From: a virus
Virus record (IMG/VR): IMGVR_UViG_3300023103_000009
Span: 1-36,064 of that record
Direction: 5' to 3' (one strand)
Length of the DNA stretch: 36,064 bases
In this document: positions 1-7,705 of the stretch, piece after piece
Layout: each line of letters begins with the position of its first letter
Numbering within the stretch: the stretch's first letter is position 1
Made by a program: the position numbers and the translations under genes
The notes under the pieces: generated by a model
What the model was told of the DNA's origin: nothing
Database searches by the model: none
The model's input: the letters and a program-made list of their open reading frames with translations, nothing else

Positions 1-227
1 ATAAAGGTGTTTCCCCTTCTGTATTTGCCGTTTGTCTTTCTATACGTTTTTTCTTTCGTGTCAGGCTTGTCGGATCTTAAGAAAGCCCCTATTCTTACTT
101 GCTGGTATTCTCCTGGGAAACTTTCATAATCAAACTGATACGCATTGAAATCGTTCCTGTAGGATAAAACTAAATTATCACAGTCCGAAGTAATGGTGAA
201 TTGATTTGACCTTGCCAGCGCTATCAT
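1..227 (-). CDS. Tail-region protein, 3' end cut by the window edge
   Basis: Seventy-five codons are visible before the sequence runs off the left edge. The start ATG (225-227) shares an ATGA overlap with the stop of the preceding gene at 224, which fixes the start. The visible part is polar and contains PGEYQQVRIGAF and then YRKTNGKYRRGNTF. I do not recognise a family with certainty; position after the tape measure, large tail and fibre-like genes suggests a tail-tip or baseplate component. The frame stays open to base 1 and is in register with the truncated ORF at the right edge (35902-36064) if the ends are joined, which would give a 129-residue protein. Confidence 0.75.
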   Translation of the reverse strand, partial: MIALARSNQFTITSDCDNLVLSYRNDFNAYQFDYESFPGEYQQVRIGAFLRSDKPDTKEKTYRKTNGKYRRGNTF

Positions 228-793
228 ACTATATAAGTAATAACCAAATACCCTCTACTGAATAAAATCGAATCAAAATCCGTAGAATCAAATATTTCCG
301 CTACTGCAGGATTGTATGACGCTCGATACATTGTAACATTTGTAGCATCAAAACTTGTAATACCAGTTCCAAGGCTTGACACTCCGCGCTGGTTAATAAC
401 GTATCTTAATGTATTTGCATCATTTCGAATAATGCCTGTGATAGCAACGATCTTTTCAGCATTTAGCCCGTGAGCAGCGTTTATGCTGTCATCTGCATCC
501 ATATTCCAAACACCAATAGGAACTACTTTAATGCCTATCGTATTTGTGCCATCGGTCAATTTTTCAGAGGTGCCGGCCGTTGTTGCGCTGTCTGCCGTGT
601 TTGCGTTCCCTGCAGTGTCAGCGTAAAAAGGGTTGGGGATATCTTGCCATTGCGGATCTGTTGCCCCGTCTCCCTGAGAAACTAAAACTTGCCCAGCATA
701 CCCGCCAAGCAATTTTGTAATGATGTCATTTATTTTATTCTTTCCTGTAGGGGAGACCTGATCTGTTCCTAGTAGTTTATTTAATAATCCCAT
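224..793 (-). CDS. Small tail-fibre-like structural protein
   Basis: A 189-residue protein. Residues about 57-75 are a low-complexity run rich in Ala, Thr, Asn and Asp (ADTAGNANTADSATTAGT), a composition typical of the shaft segments of phage tail fibres. The N-terminus (MGLLNKLLGTDQVSPTGKNK) looks like a short attachment segment. The C-terminal half, about residues 95-189, is beta-rich with no recognised catalytic motif. It begins where the 145-residue gene ends and overlaps the next gene by ATGA. Role inferred from composition and neighbours: a minor fibre or receptor-binding tip. It could also be a baseplate spike subunit. Confidence 0.65.
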   Translation of the reverse strand: MGLLNKLLGTDQVSPTGKNKINDIITKLLGGYAGQVLVSQGDGATDPQWQDIPNPFYADTAGNANTADSATTAGTSEKLTDGTNTIGIKVVPIGVWNMDADDSINAAHGLNAEKIVAITGIIRNDANTLRYVINQRGVSSLGTGITSFDATNVTMYRASYNPAVAEIFDSTDFDSILFSRGYLVITYIV

Positions 794-1230
794 TATTCTA
801 ATTCGTCAAATGTGCAGTTAATATCTCCTATAAGTGTTTCCATTGCTTCTAGTTCATCAAACGTAATCCCTGACAATTCCGAGCAATCAACCGGATTATA
901 GTCTGTGTATATGATGAATTCGTAACACTTATCAAAATCAATATTTAAAGGCATGGTAGCAGTACAGAAAAATTGAGTAGCAGATGCCGTTATAGTCCCT
1001 ATGTTTGGATAAACAAGCTCACAATCTAATGTAATGCCTATTTTAAGATCTACCAAATCATAATCATCCAACAGTGTACCTATTTTCTGAATCCATTTAA
1101 CTACATCCCCTCTTTTTAGAGGAAGCGGGTAATCATAATGCTCTCCGCAATACTCTGTATTGTCAATAGGGCAATCTCCTACTTCTGGATCAAATCTTTG
1201 CTCTGTTAGCCGGATGAATGATTTTAACAT
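793..1230 (-). CDS. Tail-region protein of unknown function
   Basis: A 145-residue, acidic protein with eight cysteines. Its C-terminus contains the hexapeptide TFDELE twice (in GITFDELEAM and at the very end, CTFDELE). Motifs of this kind, Phe-Asp followed by acidic or Ser residues, also end two other tail-region proteins of this genome (1224-3497 and 7293-7691). The start overlaps the stop of the large tail gene by 7 nt. No family recognised. Its place between the large tail protein and a fibre-like protein points to a tail-tip part; this is inference. Confidence 0.7.
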   Translation of the reverse strand: MLKSFIRLTEQRFDPEVGDCPIDNTEYCGEHYDYPLPLKRGDVVKWIQKIGTLLDDYDLVDLKIGITLDCELVYPNIGTITASATQFFCTATMPLNIDFDKCYEFIIYTDYNPVDCSELSGITFDELEAMETLIGDINCTFDELE

Positions 1231-3497
1231 GTTCCTATATCAAAGGATTCATCAAATGAATCATCGAAAGCTCCAAATGTACAGAAGCCTTCCAATACTG
1301 TAAAGTTTAATATACCTCCATCTTCTGAATTTGGCTCAAAAGACAGTTCTTTTATAAACCCTGGAATAAAGTTACTATTTCCGCATGAGAATTCAATGCT
1401 TTTGTTTGAGTTTAAGCGGAGGAATCTAAAGTCGGTCATTGTGCCAGGGTATGTAAACACATGCAGGATAGGCTTAAAGAACGCTTCCTTTTTATAGTTT
1501 TCAAAGTCCGATCGTAAAAGATCCTGCTTTTGGAAAACCTCTCCAATAATAGGCTGGCAACCATCAATTAACACGTCTGATTCATCAATGTTTCCCTCTC
1601 CTGATTGGAATTTTACCGGCTTTTCTGGTGCCTGAGTAGTGGACGTTGCTAAGATAGGGTGCCAATTAAGAGCCATTCTTACAGGTGAAATCCTTAAATT
1701 ATACGCAGTTTCGGGGGAGAAATAGTTTGTAACATAAGTAAAGGCCTCGTTTCTTTCCGGTACCGTGTTCTTTAAATAGGTATGAGGATATGTAATACCG
1801 TTTCCTATGTAGAAATATGGATCTTCTTCAGCGCTTTCAAATGTCTGGTCAATTTTAGAAAGGCAGATAATGAAAATATTATCATCATACCGCCAATCTG
1901 TAGTTGGAGTAGTTTTAAATTGCTGTCTCCTGGTATACTCAATCGCGTACCCTCCTGCAATAAATGGGGAAATCTTGCTTAACTTATTTGATCCGGTGGT
2001 TATGGGGATGGTATACTGGTGCTTGGTATTTATCTCATCAATACCGTTTATCTCTTCAATTTGCCACTCTGTATAACCGACTTCAAAGTTATTATAAATG
2101 TCTTTTGTTGAAATGCTCGTTTTGATGTCCGAAACATTTGCAAACTGCATTACAGACTCATAATTATAGAAATATTCCTTAGGCTCTATTCTCATGTACT
2201 GCTTTTCTCCGTCTGATTCAATTCTAAACCCGATAGAGAATTGAGCGTCCAAATCATCAAATAATTCCTTAAATGAAAATGATGTAGTGGCAAAATTCCC
2301 ATCAACATCTATTATTCTTCTTAATGCCTTGCCAGAAAGCCGTACCTGTGAACAACCGCACCCGTCCGAAGCGTAAGCTTGAGGTGAGCTATTAGTTCTT
2401 CCGAAGAAATCAGAACGTATAGCATCGGTTGTGTCAGAAATAGACTCCACCACCCTATTAAGGGCTTCATAAATCATATACGCGGGGGCGCTGGATGAAG
2501 CATAAACAGATTTAGAGCTAATCTTTAGTGTTGCCACTGTAATTAACTGGCGAATCGTTGCCGATCTGCTAGGCGTAGAGTTAAACATTGAACTGAAAAG
2601 GTAAACGTTCTCATTCGTGTTCAGTGTCAGGGTTACGGTTCCAGTATTTGAATATGGTATAGTTATAGTGCCGCCTGTGTCATTGTGAAAACTTGCTGGG
2701 CGAATGGTTGTTATTGCGCCACCCGCAATCCCGCCCATAGAATTTACAAACTGAATTCCGTACTCAAACTGTCTGGCCCCTCCAGTGGATTCAAATAATG
2801 TGCCTCTTAAATCATAATCAAATGTATAATCCCCCGCTATTGGCGCTTGAAATATTTTATATCCCCCGTAAGGAAGAGAAGCGTTTAAATCGAAAATAAT
2901 TGGAACCTCTTCTATTGTTTCGTATTCATCGGAAAGAACCTGTAAGGGGAAGTAGAGTCCATTAAACCCTTCGTCATTTACTCCTACTTCTTCGTAATCT
3001 GCAAGGGCTTCGTTCAGCCCAAGACGGCCGGTTAAAAGAATATTCTTAGAATGTAAAGGAAGCATAACCGGATCTAACGGAGTTAAAGCCTCGCCTTCAA
3101 TTGATTCTTCAGCTTGTAAATCAATAATCGTTTCAATCCTGTTTAAAATCTTTCTAGAAAAGCTGGATTCCTCTATTTTTACGCTGACTTCGTTATTGAT
3201 TTCAGAGTATGTCATCATGTTGATAGCTCCAAAATAGGTATCTATCAATACCCCATTACAGTAGTACTCATACTTAAAATCTAATAACGCATCAAACAGA
3301 TAGATAGCAAATTTAGCCTGTAAGTAAGCCGCTCCTGCATCAACAAATGTTAACGTATCGGAATAGCTATTTTCAAGCCCCGTATAAGCATCAGACCTTT
3401 GGATAGTGAATGTTACTGCATCCCATCCGTCCGGTTCGTCTATTTCCGTGTAATCGGTTTCTGTTTTGGGATCTCTTAAATAGAATCTGTAATCCAT
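1224..3497 (-). CDS. Large tail protein, possible distal-tail or tail-hub component
   Basis: A 757-residue protein encoded directly after the tape measure gene, starting on the last base of the tape measure stop. In long-tailed phages this slot is normally filled by the distal tail or tail-associated hub proteins. The N-terminal ~130 residues are beta-rich, with repeated YDTYFGAI-like strands; about residues 375-385 form a Cys cluster (DGCGCSQVRLSG). The C-terminus is GAFDDSFDESFDIGTC, which resembles the end of the 7293-7691 product. No peptidase or lysozyme motif was seen. Calling it a tail structural protein is safe from context; the exact role is not shown by sequence. Confidence 0.75.
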   Translation of the reverse strand: MDYRFYLRDPKTETDYTEIDEPDGWDAVTFTIQRSDAYTGLENSYSDTLTFVDAGAAYLQAKFAIYLFDALLDFKYEYYCNGVLIDTYFGAINMMTYSEINNEVSVKIEESSFSRKILNRIETIIDLQAEESIEGEALTPLDPVMLPLHSKNILLTGRLGLNEALADYEEVGVNDEGFNGLYFPLQVLSDEYETIEEVPIIFDLNASLPYGGYKIFQAPIAGDYTFDYDLRGTLFESTGGARQFEYGIQFVNSMGGIAGGAITTIRPASFHNDTGGTITIPYSNTGTVTLTLNTNENVYLFSSMFNSTPSRSATIRQLITVATLKISSKSVYASSSAPAYMIYEALNRVVESISDTTDAIRSDFFGRTNSSPQAYASDGCGCSQVRLSGKALRRIIDVDGNFATTSFSFKELFDDLDAQFSIGFRIESDGEKQYMRIEPKEYFYNYESVMQFANVSDIKTSISTKDIYNNFEVGYTEWQIEEINGIDEINTKHQYTIPITTGSNKLSKISPFIAGGYAIEYTRRQQFKTTPTTDWRYDDNIFIICLSKIDQTFESAEEDPYFYIGNGITYPHTYLKNTVPERNEAFTYVTNYFSPETAYNLRISPVRMALNWHPILATSTTQAPEKPVKFQSGEGNIDESDVLIDGCQPIIGEVFQKQDLLRSDFENYKKEAFFKPILHVFTYPGTMTDFRFLRLNSNKSIEFSCGNSNFIPGFIKELSFEPNSEDGGILNFTVLEGFCTFGAFDDSFDESFDIGTC

Positions 3498-6043
3498 TAG
3501 TTCCTAAAGTAGTTATTTACAAATTCATTCTCTGAGTTCCCTGAAACCATCATTGTTCTTATTCCTCTCTTGTCCACGGTAACATGTGCCATAGGTTTAT
3601 TCTGAAGCATATTTTTAATAGCTTTCAATTCTCCTACAATGTCTTGCCCGTGGTTATTTTCTGCTTCCTGCTTAATCCCTGAGTAGTTCATTTGTTTGAA
3701 AATATTAGGATCTAACGTCCCATCTATAATCCCAGCCACCAAAGGAGCGTATTTTTTATTCTGAGCCACAGGAATAACGGCTTCTTCTGGTTGTAACAGA
3801 GCAAGAATGGTATCTTCTCCTGTCTGATGGCCTGGAACAGATTTAGTCCCTTTCTTATACTTAGGAATAGGTTTCGAAGCCACCACACCCGCCTGAATCG
3901 CTCCCTGAGCAAGCGCAAAGGCTGAGAATGGAAGACCAAACGTTTGAGGGCTAATAGAAATAGCCTTAGCCACTGCTTGGGCGGTATTTATAGCAATATT
4001 GAATAATGCCGCCGCCTTGTCCGCTTTTGCCTGCCTAGTTTTTATATCGGCCTCCTGTTTTGCGTACCTTGAGTTAATGACTGCTTGAGCTTGTTTATTA
4101 TCTCCGACTGCAGCAAGTTCTTTTTTCTGGTTGATCTGTAACTGTGTTAAATCCCCCTGCAGACTATTCTGATAAATTTGAGACAGCCCGTTAATAAAGG
4201 AAACTCCAAGATTAAATTGTTCCTGGCGAATGGCTTTTTTCCTGTCTTCAGCTTCTTTGGTGTTTTTCACATCCAAATCAAGTAAAGCCTTTTTCTGTGC
4301 CTGAATTTCTAGCTCTAAATCAATAGTTTCCTTTCCTGCGTTCTGAGCAAGTAGTTTTTTCTCTTCTAAGGATCCAATAGTAGCTTCAATTTCCGCGCGC
4401 TGTCCGGCTTCTTCTGCTAGTCCAGCATCTCTAATCCTTAGTATGGTATTTTTTAGCCTGAAATCATTATCTTCTACTGTTTTGTCAAAGTTTGCCTGTT
4501 GTCCTTTTTCATAATCAGCGTTAAATTTGGTCTGATCTGCTAAACGTTGATGAAGTTCTTTTTCTAAAATATCAGTATATTCCGATTCAAGTTCCTGGCC
4601 TTTTAACTTAACAGATTCAAATTCTAATCCTACTGCTTTGCCGTATCTTTGATATAAACCTATTCTCCGATCATTGTAGTATTGAGAAATCATGTTAATT
4701 TCTCCTTCTGTCTGATCGGCTAATTTAGCCCTTCTAATGGCTATTTGTTCTTCTAATGAAAGGGATGAAAGTCTACGCTTAAACTCCTTTTCAGCATTCT
4801 TAGCGGCCTCTTCTGCAGCTTTTGCCGCCTCTATCCCGCGCGCCTTTTCCGCTTCCGTTTCTTTTTTGATTGCAAGGGTTAAATTGTCAATAACCATCTG
4901 CTGGCCTCTTGCAACCCCTTGGTACTGTATGAATTCTTTAGTGCCAAAGATGTATTCTTCAGCTAGTTCCTCATTAGCTTTTTTGGAAGCCTGCAAAGCA
5001 ATAATTTCATTTTCGTAAATCTTAATCAGATTCAATCGTTTGCCGGCCGCCTGAGCCGCTGCTAGATCTTGATCTATGTATCCTTGAACTAGTTCAGACG
5101 TGGCTTTTGCCTGTGCGTTTACCTGCTTTTCGTATAGCTGATCTTCTGTTAAAAGAGCCGTTTCTAATCCCCCCACTAAATCATTTAAAAGCGAAATAGC
5201 CTTACTTAAAACGCCTGAATTGCCCGAACCTATCGTATTTAAAAGTGAATCGTATGAGTCTCCAAGGTTGGAAACCTTACCTTCCAGTGTTTCAGAAATA
5301 GCAGCCATCGCGCCTGTTACTCCTTCGGCTTCCCCTAATGAAAGAACGTAGTCGCGGATAGCCTGAGACGTAAATTTAGTTTGGGTTTCTACTCCCTTAA
5401 AGGTGAATGTTACGTTATCCCCTTCTTTTTTGGCTCTAATACCAAATTCTTTTAATCGCTCAAATTCTCCCGTCTGAGCATCTATAATACCCTCAGTAAG
5501 TTGATCGAAAGATTTACCTGTGCTGGATGCTAAGTCTCCTAATTTGGTTAGTTCTGCACGTGTAGGAATGAAACCCTGGTTGGCCAGCTTAACAAATGAT
5601 TCCGTAAGTTCAGCAACCCCGAAAGGCGTAGTGCTTGCAAAGTCTTTTATTAGGGAAAGAGAAGCCTGAGCTGCAGACTTAGATCCGAGCGTGTTTGTGA
5701 GGACTGCTTCAAGTCGCTGGAATTGACCTGTAACAGCTATGATTTCTTTAGTAAATGAAATAACCTGAGAAACAGCAAAAGCGGCCACAATTGCCCCGCC
5801 AACCTTTTGTATTCCTTTGCCAAACGCATCAGAGGATTTAGAAGTTTTGTTTATTGCATCTTCTGACTTCTTGGACTCGCTTTGTATTGTGGAATTGGTT
5901 TTTTTGGCCTCTGAATCTACCTTACGAAAATTATCTATTAACGCCTTTTCCTCAGCATTAAGATTGTTAAGGGATTTATCAGCCTTATCTAAATCGGTAG
6001 TGTCTACTACATATTTAATCCTTATATTCTGAACGTCTGCCAT
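3497..6043 (-). CDS. Tail tape measure protein
   Basis: At 848 residues the second longest protein here, and the hallmark of a long-tailed phage. Residues about 1-70 are charged and helical, 75-100 contain a Gly/Ala/Val hydrophobic segment (GGAIVAAFAVSQVISF), 105-260 match the style of the tape-measure N-domain (STTPFGVAELTESFVKLANQG), about 380-690 are long coiled coil rich in Glu, Lys, Ala and Gln, and about 690-735 form a second apolar helix region. By the usual rule of ~0.15 nm per residue the tail would be near 125 nm long; this is an estimate. It lies 42 nt after the end of the frameshift ORF of the chaperone gene, the canonical order. It serves as the ruler around which the tail tube assembles. 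Confidence 0.93.
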   Translation of the reverse strand: MADVQNIRIKYVVDTTDLDKADKSLNNLNAEEKALIDNFRKVDSEAKKTNSTIQSESKKSEDAINKTSKSSDAFGKGIQKVGGAIVAAFAVSQVISFTKEIIAVTGQFQRLEAVLTNTLGSKSAAQASLSLIKDFASTTPFGVAELTESFVKLANQGFIPTRAELTKLGDLASSTGKSFDQLTEGIIDAQTGEFERLKEFGIRAKKEGDNVTFTFKGVETQTKFTSQAIRDYVLSLGEAEGVTGAMAAISETLEGKVSNLGDSYDSLLNTIGSGNSGVLSKAISLLNDLVGGLETALLTEDQLYEKQVNAQAKATSELVQGYIDQDLAAAQAAGKRLNLIKIYENEIIALQASKKANEELAEEYIFGTKEFIQYQGVARGQQMVIDNLTLAIKKETEAEKARGIEAAKAAEEAAKNAEKEFKRRLSSLSLEEQIAIRRAKLADQTEGEINMISQYYNDRRIGLYQRYGKAVGLEFESVKLKGQELESEYTDILEKELHQRLADQTKFNADYEKGQQANFDKTVEDNDFRLKNTILRIRDAGLAEEAGQRAEIEATIGSLEEKKLLAQNAGKETIDLELEIQAQKKALLDLDVKNTKEAEDRKKAIRQEQFNLGVSFINGLSQIYQNSLQGDLTQLQINQKKELAAVGDNKQAQAVINSRYAKQEADIKTRQAKADKAAALFNIAINTAQAVAKAISISPQTFGLPFSAFALAQGAIQAGVVASKPIPKYKKGTKSVPGHQTGEDTILALLQPEEAVIPVAQNKKYAPLVAGIIDGTLDPNIFKQMNYSGIKQEAENNHGQDIVGELKAIKNMLQNKPMAHVTVDKRGIRTMMVSGNSENEFVNNYFRN

Positions 6044-6085
6044 GATCGCAAGTCATTAAAATTATATTTGCGATGCCGAAGCCAG

Positions 6086-6358
6086 TTATTTTGATTTTTT
6101 CCATACCTCAATATAGAGATTATAATCCAGAATACTTAAAGCGCGGAGGCTGATAAGTGTAATGCCTCCATATCCTCTATTTGCGACTGCAGCGTTAAAA
6201 TCAAATCGCTGTTTTCTGAGCTTTTCTGTTGAATAGACAAATGATATTTTAGGGTCGACAACTCTTTTAGACTTAACCCTTGGATATAAGCCTTCAAATC
6301 TTGTCTGGATATATTGAGTTGTGGCAATGATTCCCGTATACGACTTTGCAAAAAAAAA
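6086..6358 (-). CDS. -1 frame extension of the tail assembly chaperone (GT-type fusion tail)
   Basis: An 88-codon frame open from the slippery run to a TAA at 6086-6088. In this frame a stop (6371-6373) lies five codons before the U9 run, with no ATG, GTG or TTG between, so it can only be reached by frameshifting. After the slip the reading is AKSYTGIIATTQYIQ and it ends DYNLYIEVWKKSK, passing the frame-0 stop by about 50 nt. With the frame-0 N-terminal part the fusion would be about 241 residues. The layout copies the lambda G/GT chaperone pair placed just ahead of the tape measure gene. Frame 0 remains open for 70 codons too, so the share of each product is unknown. Confidence 0.6.
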   Translation of the reverse strand, partial: FFFAKSYTGIIATTQYIQTRFEGLYPRVKSKRVVDPKISFVYSTEKLRKQRFDFNAAVANRGYGGITLISLRALSILDYNLYIEVWKKSK

Positions 6359-6810
6359 GCAAGCGCCTCCTTATCCTTTTTCCATTCGCTTATTTTCTTT
6401 TCTGCTGTTTCCTCGTCAAAGGTGTAAGGATTTTCGTCTTTAGAGAAATACCAGACTGCAGCAAGATTATACAGAAGGTTCACGTTAAACACATAACCTC
6501 TCAAGTCTCTAAGGTTCTTATTCAGGATAGAAGCATTAACCAAGTCCCCCTTTTTAAGATATTCATCCATCAAATCCTGAAACACATTCAAATGAGATCC
6601 GGTGCAACGTTGTTCGATCTCGTTTAAGCGATCCTGTGCAGCCATATAGCGCTCATAGTACATTTGATGCCCTGCAGTGAATTCATGGTACTCAATACCG
6701 CCAGAAACGAACGCAAGGTTAGTTTCCTTATCAGGCTTAACCCTCCAATCCTTTTGAATTGTCTTTACCATCTTGCGACGATTGAGCCAGTATTTGAGTT
6801 TTTTAAACAT
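6136..6810 (-). CDS. Tail assembly chaperone (lambda G-like), frame-0 product
   Basis: A 224-residue helical protein if the ATG at 6808-6810 is used; a GTG two codons upstream is also possible. The gene lies immediately before the tape measure gene, where phages encode chaperones that coat the tape measure protein until the tube forms. Features: a basic N-terminus (FKKLKYWLNRRK), a Glu/Asp-rich middle (SKDENPYTFDEETAEKKISE, about residues 124-143), and a run of nine U at 6350-6358 (codon ~151) where a -1 slip can occur. No direct sequence homology to gpG is visible; the call rests on position, helical make-up and the slip site. Confidence 0.65.
   Translation of the reverse strand: MFKKLKYWLNRRKMVKTIQKDWRVKPDKETNLAFVSGGIEYHEFTAGHQMYYERYMAAQDRLNEIEQRCTGSHLNVFQDLMDEYLKKGDLVNASILNKNLRDLRGYVFNVNLLYNLAAVWYFSKDENPYTFDEETAEKKISEWKKDKEALAFFLQSRIRESLPQLNISRQDLKAYIQGLSLKELSTLKYHLSIQQKSSENSDLILTLQSQIEDMEALHLSASAL
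6350..6358 (-). promoter_or_regulatory. U9 slippery site for -1 ribosomal frameshifting
   Basis: The mRNA reads GC-U9-GCAAAG, frame 0 being GCU UUU UUU UUG. A one-base backward slip on UUU UUU gives UUU GCA AAG and enters a frame that is open to 6086. Both tRNAs can re-pair completely in the shifted frame. I did not find an obvious strong stimulatory hairpin just downstream. Confidence 0.65.
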
Positions 6811-6901
6811 CGGCACTATAAATTAAGATGCCAAATACTTTAACCTCTGTAATCACAGGCTTATCTTGCAATCCAAATCTGCCGTACTTAACTTTTATCA
6901 T
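6803..6901 (-). CDS. 32-residue small protein
   Basis: Starts with an ATGA overlap on the stop of the upstream membrane-protein gene and runs into the first codons of the chaperone gene. The peptide (MIKVKYGRFGLQDKPVITEV...) is basic and beta-like with no signal peptide. It may be a genuine tiny tail-module protein or a leader that couples translation of the chaperone; the overlaps on both sides favour real translation. No family recognised. Confidence 0.5.
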   Translation of the reverse strand: MIKVKYGRFGLQDKPVITEVKVFGILIYSADV

Positions 6902-7155
6902 AACTTTTCTAATATTTTAATCCAAATGAAATTTAAGCCTATTCCTAAGAATAGTGCAAGTAATTGAAGTGTTTTACCGTGAAATTCGCTACTCATTGTT
7001 AAAATATACAGGAATAATACAATAAATATCCATGCCCCATTGCAATAAATGCACAGTCCGGCAGGTTTAAGCCAGAACCTTTTCCATCTGTCTTTCTGTC
7101 TCCAATTCTTTAACCATAGATACTGAAGACAAAGTCCGTAACGCCCGAATATCAT
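6898..7155 (-). CDS. Small integral membrane protein with CxxC motif
   Basis: An 85-residue protein from the ATG at 7153-7155. After a basic segment (RQKDRWKRFWLKPAG) comes CIYC within LCIYCNGAWIFIVLFLYIL, a first membrane segment, then SSEFHGKTLQLLALFLGIGLNFIWIKIL, a second. The cytosolic or interfacial CxxC at the entry of the first helix is a distinctive feature. The frame is open further upstream to a GTG at 7266, but that part overlaps the 71-residue gene and looks like its shadow. Role unknown; its place between terminase and tail genes is unusual for a membrane protein and may reflect superinfection or inner-membrane functions (speculative). Confidence 0.55.
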   Translation of the reverse strand: MIFGRYGLCLQYLWLKNWRQKDRWKRFWLKPAGLCIYCNGAWIFIVLFLYILTMSSEFHGKTLQLLALFLGIGLNFIWIKILEKL

Positions 7156-7282
7156 CGTTGGTTCCAAGCACTTCTGAAAGAATAGGCTTAAGGACGCTGT
7201 TCCAAGGCAAAGGAGTATTAAGCTGCATAAGCTCATGACTCTCAGATGAATTTCCACATTTTCCACATCTTCTGTTTTTCAT
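7067..7282 (-). CDS. Small zinc-finger-like protein (CxxC)
   Basis: Seventy-one residues from the ATG at 7280-7282. The N-terminus carries CGKCGN (a Cys-x-x-Cys knuckle) followed by a helical acidic part ending LETERQMEKVLA. Only one CxxC pair is present; the neighbouring, overlapping gene (6898-7155) encodes another, so a shared metal site is conceivable but unproven. It overlaps that gene by 89 nt in a different frame, which is a long overlap; one of the two N-terminal assignments could be wrong. Family not recognised. Confidence 0.55.
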   Translation of the reverse strand: MKNRRCGKCGNSSESHELMQLNTPLPWNSVLKPILSEVLGTNDDIRALRTLSSVSMVKELETERQMEKVLA

Positions 7283-7292
7283 AGTGTTAAAT

Positions 7293-7691
7293 TTATATTG
7301 CGAAACTAAAATCAAATGAAGCATCGAACTCCGCGAAGCTATCACATCCGGTAAGATCAATTGTAAACGATGTTCCTGCGAGTGTTGTTGCGATAGCCTG
7401 CAGAATCATTGAGTTATACTTTTTATCACAGCTAACTTCCAATAAAGTGCCATCAATATAAATAAGCATCCCAAATTGACCCGCAAACCTGTTTAAAAGA
7501 CTGTAGTGAAGCTCTCCGAACTCTAACGAAAGAGTAATATCCCCCGTTGTTGTCCCGGTAAAAATGTACTGTCTTTTGAACTTATCAAACAGCATTACTT
7601 TATAATCTCCTATTTTGCCTGTCTTAATAACAAGCGATTCAAGGCACTCAGGAATGTATTTACAGATTGACACGTATTTGCTGCAGTTCAT
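7293..7691 (-). CDS. Tail-module structural protein, unknown role
   Basis: A 132-residue beta-rich protein just after the large terminase gene. The start MNCSKYVSICKYIPEC is Cys-rich; residues about 40-90 are alternating hydrophobic strands (TGTTTGDITLSLEFGELHYS). The C-terminus FAEFDASFDFSFAI echoes that of the 757-residue tail protein (FDDSFDESFD), suggesting the two act together or share an assembly or attachment tag. Candidate roles include a minor tail or adaptor protein; sequence alone does not decide. Confidence 0.65.
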   Translation of the reverse strand: MNCSKYVSICKYIPECLESLVIKTGKIGDYKVMLFDKFKRQYIFTGTTTGDITLSLEFGELHYSLLNRFAGQFGMLIYIDGTLLEVSCDKKYNSMILQAIATTLAGTSFTIDLTGCDSFAEFDASFDFSFAI

Positions 7692-7705
7692 AATTCAAAG
7701 TTAAC

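Noticed and set aside
7156-7266. N-terminal extension of the CIYC membrane protein to a GTG at 7266
   Set aside because: The extension overlaps the better supported 71-residue gene in another frame and reads like its shadow; the ATG at 7155 is kept.
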